Shown piece by piece: positions 5,343 to 6,962 of a stretch of DNA of 6,962 nt (its first letter is position 1; every line of letters begins with the position of its first letter). The stretch comes from Acidobacteriota bacterium (GTDB lineage Bacteria; Acidobacteriota; Terriglobia; Terriglobales; Acidobacteriaceae). The position numbers were made by a program, and so were the translations under genes. The stretch covers positions 1-6,962 of the forward strand of contig JAJZNH010000092.1 in NCBI GenBank assembly GCA_021811745.1, read 5' to 3'. The notes under the pieces were generated by a model. That model saw only the letters and a list, made by a program, of their open reading frames with translations. It was not told the DNA's origin and made no database searches.

Positions 5343-6188
5343 GTGTCTACACATTTTGGCATCAGTTGGCTTCCCACCGGAGGTCTGCTCGTGGCTCTTT
5401 TTGTCTTCGGGCCCCAAGCAATCTCCGCTCAAACCTTAACGCATCTTTCCCCGGCTGCGCCGGCACTGGCTCAACCTGTGTCGCAGATCCGAACGAGCGC
5501 CCCAACCCAATTCACCCCGGAAGAGATCGGGGATGCGATGATGTTTCACCAGCGTTATCAGAGCGCCATTGCAGCGTACAGAAAATCGCCGGTGATGACT
5601 GCGGTCCTTTGGAATAAATTGGGGATCGCCTACCAGATGTTGTTCGATCTCGTGGATGCCTCCGACTGTTACAAGAGGTCCCTGGCATTGAATCCACGCT
5701 ACGCACAGGTGCTCAACAATCTCGGAACCATTGAGGATGAGCGCAAGAACTACAGGGCTGCCGAGAGCGACTACCGCAAGGCGCTCAAAATCGGCCCTGC
5801 GTCTGCTCTTATCTACAAGAACCTTGGCACCAATCTGCTGAGGCGGCGCAAATTCGAGGAAGGGTGGAATATGTACAGAAAGGCGCTCGCCCTCGATCCC
5901 GCCATCTTTGAAAAGACCTCCAATCCCAAAGCAGCCGACCCATCTTCTGTGCAGCAGCGCGGCGCCTTGAACTACTTCATGGCAAAGGGCTGTGTGCAGG
6001 CCGGCCATCCCAATTGCGCCATTGGATATTTGCGCAGGGCTCTCAATGAAGGCTTTGCCGACCCCAGAGAGATTGCCTCGGACACCGGATTCTCCGGCTT
6101 GCACGGAACGCCTGCGTTCGAGAAGCTTATCGGTGTAGACGACGGCCAGCAAAGTGCAAAACTCGAGCCCCGTCGTCTTCCGAGATGA
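5343..6188 (+). CDS. exported tetratricopeptide-repeat protein (TPR paralogue 2)
   Basis: This 281-residue product starts with GTG, supported by AAGGAGGT at 5327-5334. The signal peptide is at 1-29 (hydrophobic GGLLVALFVFG, cleavage near ISA-QT), followed by a Pro/Gln/Ala-rich linker to about residue 57. TPR units parallel those of the upstream paralogue: partial unit 58-83, then about 86-119, 120-153 and 154-187, with LWNKLGIAYQ, VLNNLGTIE and YKNLGTNLL. The tail keeps GCVQAGHPNCA with Cys217 and Cys225. The core aligns without gaps to the first copy (140 of 206 residues identical), while the signal peptide and linker have diverged. The C-terminus carries a polar, basic extension of about 18 residues ending KLEPRRLPR that the first copy lacks. 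It has its own promoter, and the DUF5666-like gene follows 51 bp downstream and may be co-transcribed. Function is unknown; a protein-binding role is the family expectation. Confidence 0.88.
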   Translation: MSTHFGISWLPTGGLLVALFVFGPQAISAQTLTHLSPAAPALAQPVSQIRTSAPTQFTPEEIGDAMMFHQRYQSAIAAYRKSPVMTAVLWNKLGIAYQMLFDLVDASDCYKRSLALNPRYAQVLNNLGTIEDERKNYRAAESDYRKALKIGPASALIYKNLGTNLLRRRKFEEGWNMYRKALALDPAIFEKTSNPKAADPSSVQQRGALNYFMAKGCVQAGHPNCAIGYLRRALNEGFADPREIASDTGFSGLHGTPAFEKLIGVDDGQQSAKLEPRRLPR

Positions 6189-6190
6189 TT

Positions 6191-6215
6191 TTGGCGTCTA
6201 TCCCGATAGGGCCAA
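6191..6215. repeat. imperfect hairpin between the second TPR gene and the DUF5666-like gene
   Basis: TTGGC (6191-6195) pairs with GCCAA (6211-6215), and inside it CTAT (6198-6201) pairs with ATAG (6206-6209), the flanking C-G pair being possible but tight. It starts two bases after the TPR stop region and ends 14 bases before the ribosome site of the next gene. With no T-run it is more likely an mRNA processing or attenuation structure than a terminator, and it may be chance. Confidence 0.35.
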
Positions 6216-6239
6216 CTTCCCCGGTCCTCAGGAGATGCC

Positions 6240-6962
6240 ATGAAAATTCGTTTTTTGATTGCAACGGCCCTTGGCCTCGCGCTCAGCGCTGCCTGCGGTT
6301 TGCCCGCGAATGCCGCTCCTTCCCCCGCCCAGAATCCCGGCGGATACGGCCAGCGCGGCGGACGCGGCTTTGGCGGCATGGGCATGATGGGAGCCGGCCG
6401 CGGAGTCACCGGCACGGTGACCGCGGTGGCCACTGACCACTTTACCGTCAAGAGTTATGAGGGCCAGACCTACACCGTAAACTTCAGCAACAATACACGC
6501 ATCCTCAAACAGGTGGCCGGCTCGGGCGGCATGGGAATGCGCGGCAATCCGCCGGAACAGATCAAAGCTGCCGACATCAAGGTGGGCGACGACATCGCCG
6601 CCATGGGGCAACTGGACTCCAGCGCCAAATCCGTGGGCGCCATGATGATCATGCAACTCGATCCCCAGCGTGCCCAGCGCATGCGCGCCATGATGGCCAA
6701 CTATGGCAAAACCTGGCTGATGGGCAAGGTGACAGCGATTGACGGCACAAAGGTGACCTTGATGGGAAGCGTGGACCAGGCTGAGCACGCCTTTGTGGCC
6801 GACGAAAACACCACCTTCCGTGAACGCCGCAATCCGATCACGCTGGCCGATGTTCACGTGGGCGACACGGTGCGCGTTGATGGCGCAGTGAAGGAAGGCG
6901 CCTTTACCGCCGCTTCGGTGGCCGTGGTGGTGATGCCCGCTGGAGGAATGCCGCGGATGCCA
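6240..6962 (+). CDS. exported Gly/Met-rich protein with two DUF5666-like repeats (3' end outside window)
   Basis: The frame runs from ATG at 6240 to the window end, giving 241 residues without a stop, so the gene is truncated by the window. AGGAG (6230-6234) lies five bases before the start. The signal peptide covers residues 1 to about 25 (LIATALGLALSAACG, cleavage near ANA-AP); LSAAC resembles a lipobox only loosely. A Gly/Met/Arg-rich stretch (34-55) precedes two repeats of about 75 residues: GTVTAV..FTVKS..GQTYTV..NTRI..IKVGDDIAAMG (58-123) and GKVTAI..KVTL..FVADENTTFRE..VHVGDTVRVDG (162-215). This pattern of short beta strands ending in a VGD turn is that of DUF5666, a domain of unknown function in exported bacterial proteins. 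Between the repeats is a Met-rich helix (MMIMQLDPQRAQRMRAMMA). There are 18 Met in 241 residues. It probably shares a transcript with the upstream TPR gene. No catalytic motif is visible. Confidence 0.82.
   Translation, partial: MKIRFLIATALGLALSAACGLPANAAPSPAQNPGGYGQRGGRGFGGMGMMGAGRGVTGTVTAVATDHFTVKSYEGQTYTVNFSNNTRILKQVAGSGGMGMRGNPPEQIKAADIKVGDDIAAMGQLDSSAKSVGAMMIMQLDPQRAQRMRAMMANYGKTWLMGKVTAIDGTKVTLMGSVDQAEHAFVADENTTFRERRNPITLADVHVGDTVRVDGAVKEGAFTAASVAVVVMPAGGMPRMP

Noticed and set aside
4208..6152. Two similar long - strand frames (4208-5131 and 5436-6152) opposite the two TPR genes
   Set aside because: They resemble each other only because the TPR genes on the other strand are duplicates. 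Neither has a good ribosome site, and the sense frames have clear TPR motifs and signal peptides.
6228..6857. Minus-strand frame of 209 residues opposite the DUF5666-like gene
   Set aside because: It is rich in His, Gly and Ala as expected for the complement of a Met/Gly/Ala-rich gene. The + strand frame has a ribosome site, signal peptide and two internal repeats.
1..6962. CRISPR array, tRNA or rRNA, insertion sequence, phage or defence genes
   Set aside because: No spaced repeat array, cloverleaf, transposase motif or terminal inverted repeat was seen. The window is filled by metabolic and exported-protein genes.

Overview
The window looks like chromosomal DNA from a GC-rich, heterotrophic soil-type bacterium, most plausibly an acidobacterium of the Terriglobia group. 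The grounds are exported GH27 glycosidases, exported TPR and DUF5666 proteins, strong AAGGAGG ribosome sites and an EgtB of the short-cluster type. That placement is an inference from gene style; no rRNA or other taxonomic marker is present. There are seven protein genes: five on the + strand (the first and last cut by the window edges) and two on the - strand.

Layout. Positions 1-279 hold the tail of one GH27 alpha-galactosidase-like enzyme, and 421-1647 hold a complete, exported close paralogue, so the two form a tandem duplicate pair. Convergent to it, 2719 down to 1715 is egtD (histidine trimethyltransferase), preceded in the same operon by egtB (4027 down to 2747), the iron-dependent sulfoxide synthase. 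Together these two could make the core of the ergothioneine pathway; no egtA, egtC or egtE is visible. Divergent from egtB, two exported TPR proteins follow in tandem (4268-5074 and 5343-6188). Their cores are about 68% identical, and each has its own promoter of the same design (TTGCAA, 17 bp, NATAAT). Next, 51 bp downstream, is an exported Gly/Met-rich protein with two DUF5666-like repeats (6240 to the window end, cut off).

Themes. Two of the three functional blocks are local gene duplications. Most + strand products are predicted to leave the cytoplasm: polysaccharide or oligosaccharide attack (GH27), and envelope or periplasmic proteins of unknown role (TPR pair, DUF5666). The egt pair is cytoplasmic and would supply a thiol antioxidant. 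The least explained part is the TPR-TPR-DUF5666 block. Its leaders share a duplicated promoter architecture and a short CTTCCCCG(G)T element, it contains an inverted repeat in one promoter spacer, and it has hairpins between genes. No RNA gene, CRISPR array, insertion sequence or integration site was seen.
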